DNA from: Glebionis coronaria | Taxonomy: Eukaryota > Streptophyta > Magnoliopsida > Asterales > Asteraceae | Assembly: GCA_025667525.1 (NCBI GenBank) | Contig: CM046882.1 | Span: 23,076,488 to 23,140,487 of the forward strand | Direction of reading: 5' to 3' | DNA: 64,000 bases | Shown here: positions 34,691 through 45,700 of the stretch, piece after piece | Layout: every line of letters begins with the position of its first letter | Numbering within the stretch: the first letter of the stretch is position 1 | The notes under the pieces: model-generated | What the model saw: only the letters and a program-made list of their open reading frames with translations | Told to the model about the DNA's origin: nothing | Database searches by the model: none | Program-made: the position numbers and the translations under genes

Positions 34691-34953
34691 ATAAAAACTG
34701 TTCTTATTTCTAAGGGTGTTGACTTTTTTTAGTTTTGACTTGTTGAATTTGTAGAGTTTTATTAAAGCACTGGGCCAGTTGACCCAATAAAAGTAGCAAG
34801 ATTAGCCCAATCAAAGCTATTCATTTAGTCTGCTTTTAACGAAGCAGTTATTTACATGGGTGATCAGTAAATAATATTGGGTCTATTCACGTTATTTAAT
34901 ACACTCATTTAAAAAAAACATCTCATCACAACAAATATTCCTCCTCACCATTA
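34691..34953. other. Diverged copy of the FANCE 5' flank
   Basis: This resembles 5067-5230 (GTTTTGACTT, GGCCCAATAAA..AAC/GCAAG, AGCCCAA). It ends where the 16.25-kb tandem duplication begins. Nothing else is recognised. Confidence 0.5.
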
Positions 34954-35002
34954 TTCGTTTTATTTTATTTTTATTATTTTAAACCAAAAAACATTGTATT
35001 AA

Positions 35003-35471
35003 GGGGGTGTTCGTCTGCGTGTTATGATGCGGATTTTCTACTTATCTCGGTTTAGAAAACGTGAATGCTCAATTTTAAGTGTTTGATAATCTTTTGAAAT
35101 AATTGATTATTTATGGTTTGGATCATTCAAAACGTGGTTTCACATAATCTAGGAATATGTTATTTTTTACGAAACGGAGGAGTGGTATTCGCATATGGCC
35201 CACAAAGTTCCAACATAATATCTATATTACCCTTTTTAATTAATTTTTATGAAGTCAAACTTGGTAATGTACATGCCTATTTTTGTAATTTTACTCAAAT
35301 GATAATATTTGCCAAACACATAAAAGATAACTATTTTATTATTTTCATATGAAACCATATAATCAAATTCAAACACTATATTTCATAACCACATTTTGTA
35401 AAAAGTGATTATCTGATTAACCATTTTCAAAAATTATAATCTATTTTGAATAAGCGAGCCCAAACACCCTC
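35003..35471. mobile_element. MITE-like element (unit 1)
   Basis: Imperfect inverted ends: GGGGGTGTTCGTCTGCG on the left and GCGAGCCCAAACACCCTC on the right. The interior is AT-rich and non-coding. The size (469 bp) and ends fit a hAT/Harbinger-type MITE; no clear target duplication is seen. Confidence 0.55.
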
Positions 35472-35562
35472 AAAGTAGTAAAGTTAAAACCCATACCCAA
35501 AGACTCCCTTAAATACTAAACCCCTCCTTTTATGTTCGCGCTAAACTCATCCAAACACTCTT

Positions 35563-35862
35563 TGTAGAATATTGGTAATCTTAGATCTAGAGTGAGGTTG
35601 AAGGTTTTTATAGAGAGATAAAGTAGAGAGAGAAACTAGAGAAAATGTGTGAAATAATATTAAAAAGTGAAACCAACCAACACCCTCTCCATCAAAGGAG
35701 CTGGTTATAATACCCAAATCTATAAATGGACTTGGACCGCCGGCCCATGAACATGCTCATGGGCCAGGTTTGTTTAATGTTATACCAATAACTTAACTAC
35801 AAGCCCGTAACTATATTGTTGGAGTGACCGAGTCTTCTAACGGGAAAAATGTATTTCCAACA
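35563..35862 (-). repeat. Element E 3' LTR (300 bp, unit 1)
   Basis: On the minus strand it begins TGTTGGAAATACA, preceded by the purine tract CCCTTAGGGGGGAGAT, and ends ATATTCTACA. It contains a TATA-like CTATAAAAACC stretch near its 3' side. No second LTR is present in the unit. Confidence 0.75.
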
Positions 35863-38839
35863 ATCTCCCCCCTAAGGGAGGTCACTCCAAATTACAAAGT
35901 CCTAAATCTATCATATTAGATCTTCGTTCTTATGCTCGTAGTCCATTCTCTTTTCTTCTTTTTCTTTTTCTCTTGTAAATATGTTGTGATAATCTTTAGG
36001 CTTTGGCTTGAAGCATGTTCTTTTGACTTTTGACTTGTCATGTCATTAGAGATCATCTTCACGTGAGATCTTTACCTTCTTGTGATACTTGCCTCCTCGT
36101 CACTTCATGTCCCACATACTTATTCTTTGTTGATTCTTGAAAGCTTCAGAGTTTTTTACAATGGAAGACTTTGTGTTGAACTTTCTTGAATTTACTGAAA
36201 TATTTGATGCATAAAATATAAGTATGCGAGGACGACTTCTTCTCAGAAACCGTTACGCTACCGTCTTCAAATGCAACAACATAAGTAGACACAAATGAAA
36301 TGGATTTGACATTTCATTCTAATTCGATAACATTTTACCTCTGGTCGGTGAAGACCGTTGGACGATATTATATATCGTACTTGTGACAGGTAGATTTAAT
36401 TAAAAATCTCATTGAGAAGATTTCGGCGGTAAACCCGTTCTCTTTACTCGACCGTCCAAAGTTGACTACGAACATAAAGAGTGAATCATTTGGATAAGAT
36501 TATCCTTATGATTGAAGCCATCAATTCATATACCTGGAATAAGTGAGATTCAATTAAGAGCTTCACCATCGTTGCTTTCCAGTTGTCACGAGCTTGATTC
36601 TTATAGAATCTTGCTTGTCACCTATCGTAGTGTTGTTTGATGTTAACACTGGAAGGATTTCCACTCATCACTGTAAACACTAAAGAGTGCCACTCCTAGT
36701 TCTGTCAAGATCACTTAGATTTTACGTAGAGGCCTTGTAACAAGTTTGAATTCATTTAAGAACCAAACCATCGTTTCTTTCCAGTTATCACAAGATCGGT
36801 TCTTAAAGAATCGCACGTATCACCTACCATGAGCTTGTTTGATGTTGGCTCAAGCAAGATTTCCATCTTCATTATAATACTTTCATATCACTCAGATGTT
36901 CTGGAAATATTACAAGAATATTGCGTAGGACTCATAAAATCTTTTATACTTTTCACAATGTATGAAGAAGCAAGGAATAAATGAAAAGTGTCCTAATGAG
37001 ACTTTTGATGATCTCGAGGCTCTAGACTCAATAGTGCGTTTTGATTTACTGAGCGGAGTCTGGAGAGGATTGCCACTTTTTTAATATCAATTTATTCAGA
37101 GTGAATAAACCGATAGATGATGTGTTGAACTCCGTGACATTAAAACAAACAACTTTTGAGAGACATTTGAGTTAGCTGGCGGGAGGGGGTGTGCACGACA
37201 TCACTGGGTCCATGATGTCTTGTCTTCAATACCAAGAGTCATTAAAAATGATCTTGATAACATGTATGTTGACCCGGTTTCTGACTAAGTTGTAAGGAGG
37301 GCTTCTTTCTTTACACCCTTTGTCTTTACATTTATTTTTCATTATTCAACCCATTCAATGCTTACCAATACGTCATAACTAACACCTTGTTGTGATTGTT
37401 CCAATGTTAGCTTAAGTACTTGGTCGACATTCTGCTACGTTCACAATCATTCCTCATCTTTCCTAAGGACTACTATTTCTAGCTATAGAATTGTCCTTGG
37501 GAAGATTCCTCCGGTTCTGGAACAATCATTGGACTTATACCTAATCCTACCACCCTTTTGTCACCATATTCGTCGTAAATTAAGTGTGTTTTGGGTAAGT
37601 ATTTTCCACCATGAAAATTTCTTGAAAAATCACTTAAGATACTTGTTATCTAAATATCAAAGTTTTTATACCTTAAATGTTTTTATCATAAAAAATGCTC
37701 CCCCTTAATATGTGCTACACACGTATTAAGTTAGGAATTTCCATAAGACCTTTTTGTCTAAATCACATATGTTAATAAGTCACCTTAATCCCATTTTTCT
37801 TCACTTAACCAAAGTGTCAATCGTTGATATTTTGGATACCAATGGATTAACCGGTCGAGGTCAAATGAAATTTTGATTGGCCTTAGAACATATTAATGCT
37901 CCCCCTTAATTTAATGAGGGTTAAGTTGTAAAGTTCCAGTATGGTTTATGAAAGATTTCAAACTTCGTGAGAAATTCTTGAAAAATTCATACTCTAGCAC
38001 TACACCTTGCCATACAAGCCTAATATATGTAGATACACATATTCACATTTTTTTACCAATTACGAGGCTAGATCCGAAAGGTGAGAACATCATATGATTG
38101 AATCATATGGTTCTTTTCAGCAACAGTAGATCTTTCCTGTAATGTCATGCTCGAAGTTGTATTTGCTTCTTGAAAATTGGTAATCTTTTGTTGACACCTT
38201 GATTGTATGTAGAATCAGTGGCATCGAATAATCCGAATTCTTGACAACTTCTCCCCCTCAATTGTTTACCCATTTTCTATCTAAAGAGTTGTAGTCGTAA
38301 TTTGAGTAGTCGCGTTGTCGAGTATGTAGACACCAATTGAAGTGAAGATAACTTCCTAAAAACAAGATTTCTCTTGTTTGACAAATAAATGCACTGAAGC
38401 TTACATAAATTTGTGTTAGACCAAGTTATAGAGTAAACTTGATCCCTTTACATGGTTTTAAAGTAAACCATGCCCGAGAAAATTAATTCCTGTTGTTGAG
38501 CCATAGCTTTCCAAAGAAATAGTTGACTTTAATATGAAAAGCGGACTAAAGTCTAAAATAACTACAAGCCATATAGGCATGTTTTAAAAATATTTACAAC
38601 TTTTATACGAACTCTATTTATGGCATTGTGTCAATATTATAGATATTTCTAAGGCCGTATATATTATCGTACTAAAAGACATGCCTTTTTGAAAATGAAA
38701 ATATTTTTGGATTTTCTTGATGTTTCAGTTTTTATGGTTTTTGTAGGTTTTATATTTTTGTATTTTTCTTTTTTTGGCCTTTAAATATATACAATATATA
38801 CATGATCACAAAAGGATACTCGAGAATAGTTTACCACCA
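35863..38839 (-). other. Long non-coding post-pol region of element E (unit 1)
   Basis: No long coding frame. It contains several purine tracts (minus strand) and a diverged two-copy repeat of about 200 bases (about 36546-36690 and 36757-36880) built around ACCATCGTTKCTTTCCAGTT and CACCTA followed by GTTTGATGTT. Function unknown. Confidence 0.55.
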
Positions 38840-39219
38840 CTATTCTGTAGCTTCATCTGCCAACTCCTTGAGAGTCTCATGGGAAAATGATTTCATGCCC
38901 AGCTTGTCGGTCAGAAACTCGATGCGAGCTCGATCTAAAGCCTTAGTGAAAAATCCGTCAGCTGATACTCCGTGTTGACAAAATATAGCTCGATTACTCC
39001 GTTCTACACATGCTATTTGATGAAATGGTAACGAATGTCAATATGCTTCGACCTGGAGTGTTGAACATTGTTGAAGCAAAGGGCAAAGGCACTTTTGTTG
39101 TCGTAGTACATCGGTATCTTGTTGAATCCAAGACCGTAGTTGGTTAATTGTGACCTCATCCAAAGGATTTGAGCACAATAACCGGACATGGATATGTATT
39201 CCACCTTCGTGCTTGATAT
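38840..39219 (-). pseudogene. Element E RNase H C-terminal fragment (unit 1)
   Basis: Seen: [42 protein letters not shown], then after two stops and a frameshift ELYFVNTEYQL, FLTDKLGMKSF and a LADEATE end. This is copia RNase H. Upstream pol is missing, and the break lies at the start of the AT-rich palindrome region. Confidence 0.85.
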
Positions 39220-41000
39220 CATATATGATTCATATTTTACACAAAACAAGCAAATACCGCATAATTACGTCTTTTCACAAGTATAAATGGGTATTTCTTT
39301 CGTGTTTTAAGGGTTTAATAGTACATTACTGATATGTATTTTCACACATATCAGAAAAAATCGAGTTTTTTACGAAACTAAAAAACTAGCAAAGATTATT
39401 GTAGCTGCTGAAAAGAAGGAACTGCTGCTACTGTTATTGAACAAGAACCAGGAAATGCTGCTGCTAAAAACAAGCAAACATAGATTCTTGGATGTTTTCT
39501 TTCTTCTAAATCATACCTTGTTTAGAATTGTTTTTTCTTTATTTTTGTTGAAGTGTTATGAGGATATAAAATAAATTACTTTACGTTTGATGTTCCTAAT
39601 TGAATTGCTTTATGTTTGATATTCCTGATTGAATTGCTTCATGGGTGAATCATATTTGATTCATATTTTACACATATTTGACACAAGTCATCAACTAACA
39701 CAGATTAAAATACTAAACAAAAAGTTGTGAATCTTATTTAAAAAAGTTGTCATCAACTAACACAACTTAAAATCATGTATGAGTCACCCATGAATCATAT
39801 ATGATTCACCAATAAATATCAAACAAGTAAAAAGAGATTAACTCAAATTAGCAAGTAAGAATCTATCTCATACCATCAGATTTGACAAAGATATGATAAA
39901 CATATAAAATAAAAGGTTATTTACAACAAAAATCACAAGTAAATTCTAAGTGAGACAAACTCCCACAAAGATTAAACTTGACCTGAAATCAATAAATAAG
40001 CATAGCAAAATTCCTAGTCTAACTATAGCTCATAGAATCTTGAGGTGAGGTGGAAGATGTATATTGAATATAAATCATGAATATTATCCTCAACTCACTT
40101 TTGTAGAAGCAAATTTCATAATGGACTCCAATCTTCTCCACTTGTAAAATAATATTCAAACATATAAATCTAGCAAATTCATCACTAAATCAAATAAGGC
40201 AGATTATCCTTAACTCGTTCATGTGTGAAAGCAAAGTTATTGTTTGTTACTACGTATAAAGGAATTATATATGATTCATATAGGATCATATATGATTCAC
40301 ACACACATAAGCAATTTTTCAACAACAATTCTGCACTTTTTCTCGCATAATTCCGTACCTGATAGTTTTAGGTCAAGCATCACTATAGTATATAACAAAA
40401 TCATCATCCTTCATTCAAATCACATGTTTCTTAACTTTTTCACACAAACATACATGATCCATACAAAATCATATATGATTCACACATACATTTGAAACTT
40501 TTGAACTATAAGACTCCAACATCAATTCTGCAACTTTTCTAGCGTAATTCTAACCTTGATCGTTTTAGGTCAAGCATCACTATAAAATATAGCAAAATCA
40601 CAATCCTTCATTAGAATCGAATTTTCTTAACTAAAACTTTCAGGTTAAGCATGACTAATCAATAATAATAATAAGCATTCAAAATCATATATGATTCTCT
40701 ATATAATAATCAGCCAACTAAATAAGCATAAAAATCATATATAATTTTACAATAAGCATAAACTCAAACAAAATAAGCATTAAATCTAAACCAAAACTAC
40801 TTAATAATTCGTATAATAATCAAACGCTTAAAAATACTATATAAACATAAATAAAATAAAAATAAGCATAAATCCAAATAAAAACTAATTAAGCATAATA
40901 AACTTAATAATAAGCATAAAAATAAGCTTAAAACAAGAATAGACAATGAATCAAAGCTTGTTTTACCATTGCTAGCCGCACATTCATCTCGAATCAAGCA
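39220..41000. other. AT-rich region with recurring ATCATATATGAT palindromes (unit 1)
   Basis: No supported gene. The palindrome ATCATATATGAT occurs at 39218, 39793 (as the 18-bp TGAATCATATATGATTCA, 39791-39808), 40285, 40468 and 40684, with decayed forms between. Copies at 40285 and 40468 start a two-copy tandem repeat. The small frames rich in YMIH are translations of this palindrome. Confidence 0.6.
40285..40660 (+). repeat. Two-copy tandem repeat of about 183-197 bp (unit 1)
   Basis: Both copies start with ATCATATATGATTCACAC and share CAATTCTGCAMYTTTTCT and GTTTTAGGTCAAGCATCACT. Offsets vary from 183 to 197 because of indels, so the copies are old relative to the 16-kb duplication. Confidence 0.75.
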
Positions 41001-43010
41001 ATCGTGTGATTTAAGCGTACAATTAGGGTTAAGGTTAAGTTAGATCGAGATAGAGGATGTTGGATCGTGTTTTTTTAAGTTTACATTGAACTTTTCTCAT
41101 TCATACATAATATACTCCCATTATTAACTATACCCACAAACCAATAAAAAAACATAAAATAAGAGCTCACCAAGTTGTAACTCACGAGTGTAAGTGAGCC
41201 ATTTTTTTTGTAAAATCACGCGTGACTTGACAGTTCGATATGACACTCCCTTGTGAGTATTACAAACTCACTAGTGACATTACACGCATATCATCCGGTC
41301 TTAGGGTGAAGACCAGAAAGCGTCTGCATTGGTCCTCAATAATTGCTATGAACATTCCCGATTACCATTGCCTATTTACATCACGACATCTATAACAAAA
41401 TAGCATTACGCGGGTTGACTCGAGTCACCTCAAAACCGACGAGTCTAACCGGTTTCAAAACATGTAACCCTGTTTAATTTGAGTCGATTTTTCGAGCAAA
41501 ATCGGTTCAATCGGTTGAGTTGACCACGTCGAGTGAGGTTTCAAAACATTGAAAAGTATCCCAAATCACTAGACTGTTTTGAAACGTGAATCTCATAGCT
41601 TTGCTAAAGGGATCTGATTTAACTTGGTATTTTTATGCGTTTATCGATGTATAATTGGTTATTTCGGAAATTCGAGAAACACAATGCATGGAGTTTTATT
41701 GTTTACCATCATTATTTTATAAAAAATTAAACATGGGAATGTTCGCATGTATTCACGGGACAAACTACGCGCAATATTACTATGCATAATCGGTTAGAAT
41801 CGCCTACATACATGGACAAAAAGGTTCGAACCTTAGGAATGGAAAAATCTCAACTGGGACGGATGCTGTCTATCAGGATACTTTGGAAAACTCCCACAAA
41901 AAATTAGTCCACTTATCAAATAACGGTAAGAACTCCTTGTAGTAAAAAAAATGCACATAAAAATACCAAGTTAGATGCATTTAAAAATAGTGGTAACTTT
42001 AATGACCAACACAACTCCACTTAAACCAACACAAAAATAATTAGGTTCAAGTTGATCTCAATAGATTTCGAGTAGGTTTTGGTCGATTCATCTGATCATC
42101 GAGGTGTGGTCGAATTATCGGATCACGATATCGATCATCAAATTAATTTGTTCGAGTCACCAATTTATTGATTCAATTATCGGGTCAACCCGTCGAATCA
42201 CTGGTTCACCGACTTGACCTTCGGGTCAACCCGTCGAGTCGTCGGTCATGAGTTTGACCATCGAGCCAGCTCAGTCGAATCATTATGTCAACCAGTCAAG
42301 TCATCGGGTTACTAGTTCGACCACAAAATATATATTTATTAGTATATTATGTATATCATGAGCACACGTGGATCTAGTCGGCCACCATGAGCCGCTTCCT
42401 CGTTGTCTCTTTAACACCCCGTTATCTTAATGTTAGCCGCCATGAACCGCTTCTCAAAATAAAAAAAATCAATCTCCAACATCCTATTATCGGCCGTCAT
42501 GAGCCGCTTCTCAAAACTTCTTCTCTTCTATTATCAAAATATCTCAAAACCTACTTGTTGGCCGTCATGAGCCGCTTCTCAAAATCAAGTCTATCTATCT
42601 CGATCATCAAACCATACTCTGCCATGATAAGCCGTCACTATCTCCATCAAGTGTGGATCTCAACAAAACAAGTCTTAATAAGCAATGAGGTTATGTTTAG
42701 TATTTTTTTACTGTTTATGTTTTCTTTTTTTCATGTTTTATGATTTATATGTTGATCTCCAATTCGAGTTTTCGTGATTTCATCGCTCGAATTACGGAGG
42801 AGTATTAGACGGTAATGACCCAAGCCTACGGGCTTTAGATTCGTTAGGGTTTCTATATTCTAGTATTTTCTATGTAACATTATATATTGTTATGCTAATA
42901 AATTAACATATTATTGCCGGTGAACAATTTTCATAAATTTCTACGAGTAGATGTCTAGTTTTTATAGAGCTCTGGTCTAACTAACTAAAACCATGATATT
43001 TAGGATCACA
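41001..43010. other. Unassigned sequence with GTCGA-rich and GAGCCGCTTCTC repeats (unit 1)
   Basis: I see no gene. At 42130-42330 phrases such as GGGTCAACCCGTCGA and ATCGGGTTAC recur. At 42375-42640 the words GCCGTCATGAGCCGCTTCTCAA or close variants occur five times at irregular spacing, which produces a spurious 118-codon frame. Confidence 0.5.
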
Positions 43011-43014
43011 CTCC

Positions 43015-43022
43015 TATAAATA
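43015..43022 (+). promoter_or_regulatory. TATA box before the cytidine deaminase locus (unit 1)
   Basis: TATAAATA lies 72 bases before the ATG at 43087, followed by a CA-rich leader, a normal plant promoter arrangement. The unit 2 copy is at 59265-59272. Confidence 0.55.
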
Positions 43023-43418
43023 CACATCACTACACACCACCACAAACCTCCATAATAACTACCTCAAACCACCATAAACCACCATCATGGTCACACTACC
43101 TTCAAATATTATAATCCCCTCAACTAAAGCCTCAAACCCTAGCCAACTCCTAAATCATCACTCTCCCTCAACTCCTCCCATCCTTCCACACCTCCGCGCG
43201 CCTCCTCGCGCGCCCTCCCGTCTCCAACTTCCCCGTGGGGGCCGTCGGGCTTTCGTCTGACAACCATGTCTTTTTTGGCGCCAATGTAGAATTCAAAAAT
43301 CTACCACTCCATCATACTATACATGCTGAATAGTTTCTCATCACCAACATTGCTGCACATGGTGGTGAGCCTACTAAGGTGTTGAATATTTATGTTTCTG
43401 TTTCGCGCGCCCTCCCGT

Positions 43419-44686
43419 CACTACAACATTCGAGGCCTTCCCCGTCGAATTTTTTGATGTTTCCCCGGCGACATTTTGATGGGGAAACGTTTCCCCATCG
43501 ACATGTCGATGGGGATTCTTCAATGGGCAAGATTCGATGGGGATAGTTTCCCCATCGACAATCCCTATCGACATGTGGGACCCACGCCATTTTCAGCAAT
43601 CAATAAAAGTGCCACGTTGGACGACTTTTCCCCGGCGACGTTTCGACGGGGGAAATACGTGTGCACTTAACAAAAAAATTAATTAACAAATGTTAATCTG
43701 CGTAAACACCATGTTTCCCCGTCGACGCGTCGCCGGGGAAAGATACCGAGTAAAATTTGATTTTTTTTGAAAGTCATTGTTTTCTTGTTGACACGTCGAT
43801 GGGGAAACATGGTGTTTATTTTTTATGCACAGCCTGCACAGCAGGCGTTTTCCAGATTTTTTCCGGAATTTTTCTGGAAAAAATCTACCAAAACCTGAAA
43901 CCTGTATGCAACAATATGTAATCTATCCAAATACACCACAACTCATACCAAATACACAAAACAATATAACGGATCAACGCATTCGATATATTAGACATAG
44001 AATCATCCAAAATCTTACTAAACAAAGAAATAGTCTCAAAACGGGTGACCAATGTATTCACCTAGCTAGATCGATAACATGTTCTAATTAAACAAACCGG
44101 GAAGAAATTGTTAATGGTAGGAAAGCCTAAATAAACTACAAGTCACAAATACCATATGCTTACCCGACACAAACACCTAATCCTTATCCGACGAGTCGGT
44201 ATCATCATCAACGATAATAAAGGGGTTCGGGTTGTCATTCCCTCCGGTACTGCTGCTAGTACCTACCGCTGGAGTTGAGTTAGATGCTGTAAGCATGTCA
44301 GAGAATCTGGGGTCTTGCCTGAAGTACTTGGTGATCATATTTAGCGTTTTGGTGATCTCGCTGTTCTTTTTCTTCAACTTTTTATTATCTTTTTTCAGCT
44401 TATCAATGTCCGAGGCATGATCAGGAAAAGAGGAGGAGTGGCGGTCAGACACGACCCTACCAATACCCGGGAGGTGCCCCGACCCTTGCTTGGGCGAACT
44501 ATCATCATGATCTCCTCCTCCGTGTACGGGACACCGCTGGGGGTGTTTGAACCTAAATCCCATAACCTCATCATCTCATCCTACGTAATAAAAAAAACAC
44601 AAGTTAGCTAATATATTAGTCAGGTTTCCCGGGCATGGTTTCTCGACAAATAATAAAAGTGCCATTACTTGAGACGCGTAAAGACG
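43419..44686. mobile_element. CACTA (En/Spm) relic inside the cytidine deaminase copy (unit 1)
   Basis: It begins with the CACTACAACA terminus and has many subterminal TTTCCCCRTCGAC-type words in both directions, including a perfect 22-bp palindrome at 43493-43514. CGT occurs just before it (43416-43418) and just after 44686 (44687-44689), matching the 3-bp duplication of CACTA elements. The right CACTA terminus itself is not visible and seems eroded. Flanking deaminase sequence is continuous across it. Confidence 0.75.
44177..44590 (-). pseudogene. CACTA-associated protein remnant (unit 1)
   Basis: The minus-strand sequence first reads RLWDLGSNTPSGVPYTEEE in one frame, then continues in another as GSGHLPGIGRVVSDRHS, a Lys-rich coiled coil (KLKKDNKKLKKKNSEI), YFRQDPRFSDML and an acidic end. 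This order matches the C-terminal part of plant CACTA-associated (Ptta/En/Spm-type) proteins. One frameshift breaks it. Confidence 0.65.
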
Positions 44687-45253
44687 CGTCTTCAACTTAT
44701 CCGTCGGGGCCGTCGGGATCTCGTCCGACGGCCGCGTCTTTTTGGCGCCAATGTAGAATTCAAAAACCTACCACTCCATCATACAATACATGCTGAACAA
44801 TTTCTCATCACTAACATTGCTGCACATGGTGGTGGTAGCCTTACTAACATTGCTGTTTCTGCTTCTCCTCGTGCACCCACCCGTCCCCAACTTCTCTGTC
44901 TGGGCCGTCGGGCGCGTCTTTTTTGGCGCCAATGTAGAATTCAAAAACCTACCACTCCATCATACTATACATGCTGAACAGTTTCTCATCACAAACATTG
45001 CTGTACATGGTAATGGTGGTGGAATTACTAACGTTGCTGTTTCTTCTGCTCCTTGTGGCCATTGCACACAGTTTTTCAGGAGGTTAGAGGGGTTGACGAC
45101 ATTAAAATTGTTATTACTGGTCATGATCAGGAGCATGGTTACGAGCCCGTTTACGAGACTTTTAACGCGTTTTTGCCATACCCTATTGGTTCTAGTGATT
45201 TGCTTGATCATAAACACCCTTTGATTCTGGAAAAATGCAGTAATGAAATATAG

Positions 45254-45396
45254 CTTAAAGATGAGAATTTTGAGACAGAAAAGGGATATGAACCGGATTT
45301 AGGAGACGGTTTCGTGAAAGGATCAATAAAAATGAAAATTTGACAAAAAATGAGGGTTTTGCGACGGCGCGTGGTCCTCACACGCCCGTGGAATCG
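45254..45396. other. 3' flank of cytidine deaminase locus (unit 1)
   Basis: Short non-coding flank between the deaminase stop and the element D LTR. No feature recognised. Confidence 0.4.
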
Positions 45397-45673
45397 TGTT
45401 GGAAATAAAACTCATTCAAACTGAGTTTGATTTGGTCAATAAGCTGGAGTATCCAGCCGTTACTTTTCTAGTTGTTAGTCAATTTCTATCCCTATTATTT
45501 AGCTAGACATGGCCTTGACTTTCAGGGTTATTAGGAAGTTAGTTTTCATATCATTCCTTTATGTATTGCCTATATAAAGGCTCGTATCTTTGAATCAATA
45601 ACTCCGAGAGTTCTACAATCTCACTTAGCATTGTTGTTTACTTTATGTACTCTTCTTTCTTCTTTCTCCAACA
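45397..45673 (+). repeat. Element D 5' LTR (277 bp, unit 1)
   Basis: It starts TGTTGGAAATAAAAC and ends TTTCTCCAACA, with a TATA-like CTATATAAAGG near 45570. The unit 2 copy is 61648-61924. Confidence 0.85.
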
Positions 45674-45700
45674 AAAGTGGTATCGGAGCTAGGTTTTCTA

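Larger units (their letters stand above)
35563..39219 (-). mobile_element. Element E: 5'-truncated copia with multiple PPTs (unit 1)
   Basis: The 3' LTR (35563-35862) is followed, going upstream in the element, by about 3 kb of non-coding sequence and then the end of RNase H (38840-39219), where the element stops abruptly at an AT-rich palindrome. Purine runs on the minus strand lie at the LTR (35863-35876) and at 37697-37708, 37898-37907 and 38248-38260. Multiple PPTs and a long post-pol region suggest a Sirevirus relative. Confidence 0.7.
43087..45253 (+). pseudogene. Rearranged cytidine deaminase locus (unit 1)
   Basis: Cytidine deaminase converts cytidine to uridine using zinc. Three overlapping partial copies are seen. 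Copy 1 (43087-43385) starts MVTLPSN, shifts frame, then reads LARPPVSNFPVGAVGLSS, FFGANVEF and HAE, with the following Gln codon changed to TAG. Copy 2 (43396-43418 plus 44690-44868) is split by the CACTA relic. Copy 3 (44869-45253) has FFGANVEF, HAEQF, PCGHC and a complete C-terminal end with TAG stop. In unit 1 one T is missing in the T run after CTQF (near 45075), so frame is lost between the catalytic core and the C-terminal part. Plant cytidine deaminases are compact genes, so this was probably once an intact local copy. Confidence 0.8.

Noticed and set aside
36546..36880. CRISPR-like or satellite array
   Set aside because: Only two diverged copies, no regular spacers, and the setting is a plant retroelement.
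40244..40495. 83-codon YMIH-rich frame (and unit 2 copy 56493-56744)
   Set aside because: It is a translation of the ATCATATATGAT palindrome repeat, not a conserved protein.
42387..42743. 118-codon frame with MSRF repeats
   Set aside because: It comes from five irregular GAGCCGCTTCTC repeats; unit 2 does not keep the same frame length.
43374..43670. Several 60-70 codon frames rich in GETFPHR/WGN
   Set aside because: They translate the CACTA subterminal TTTCCCC/GTCGAC repeats on both strands.
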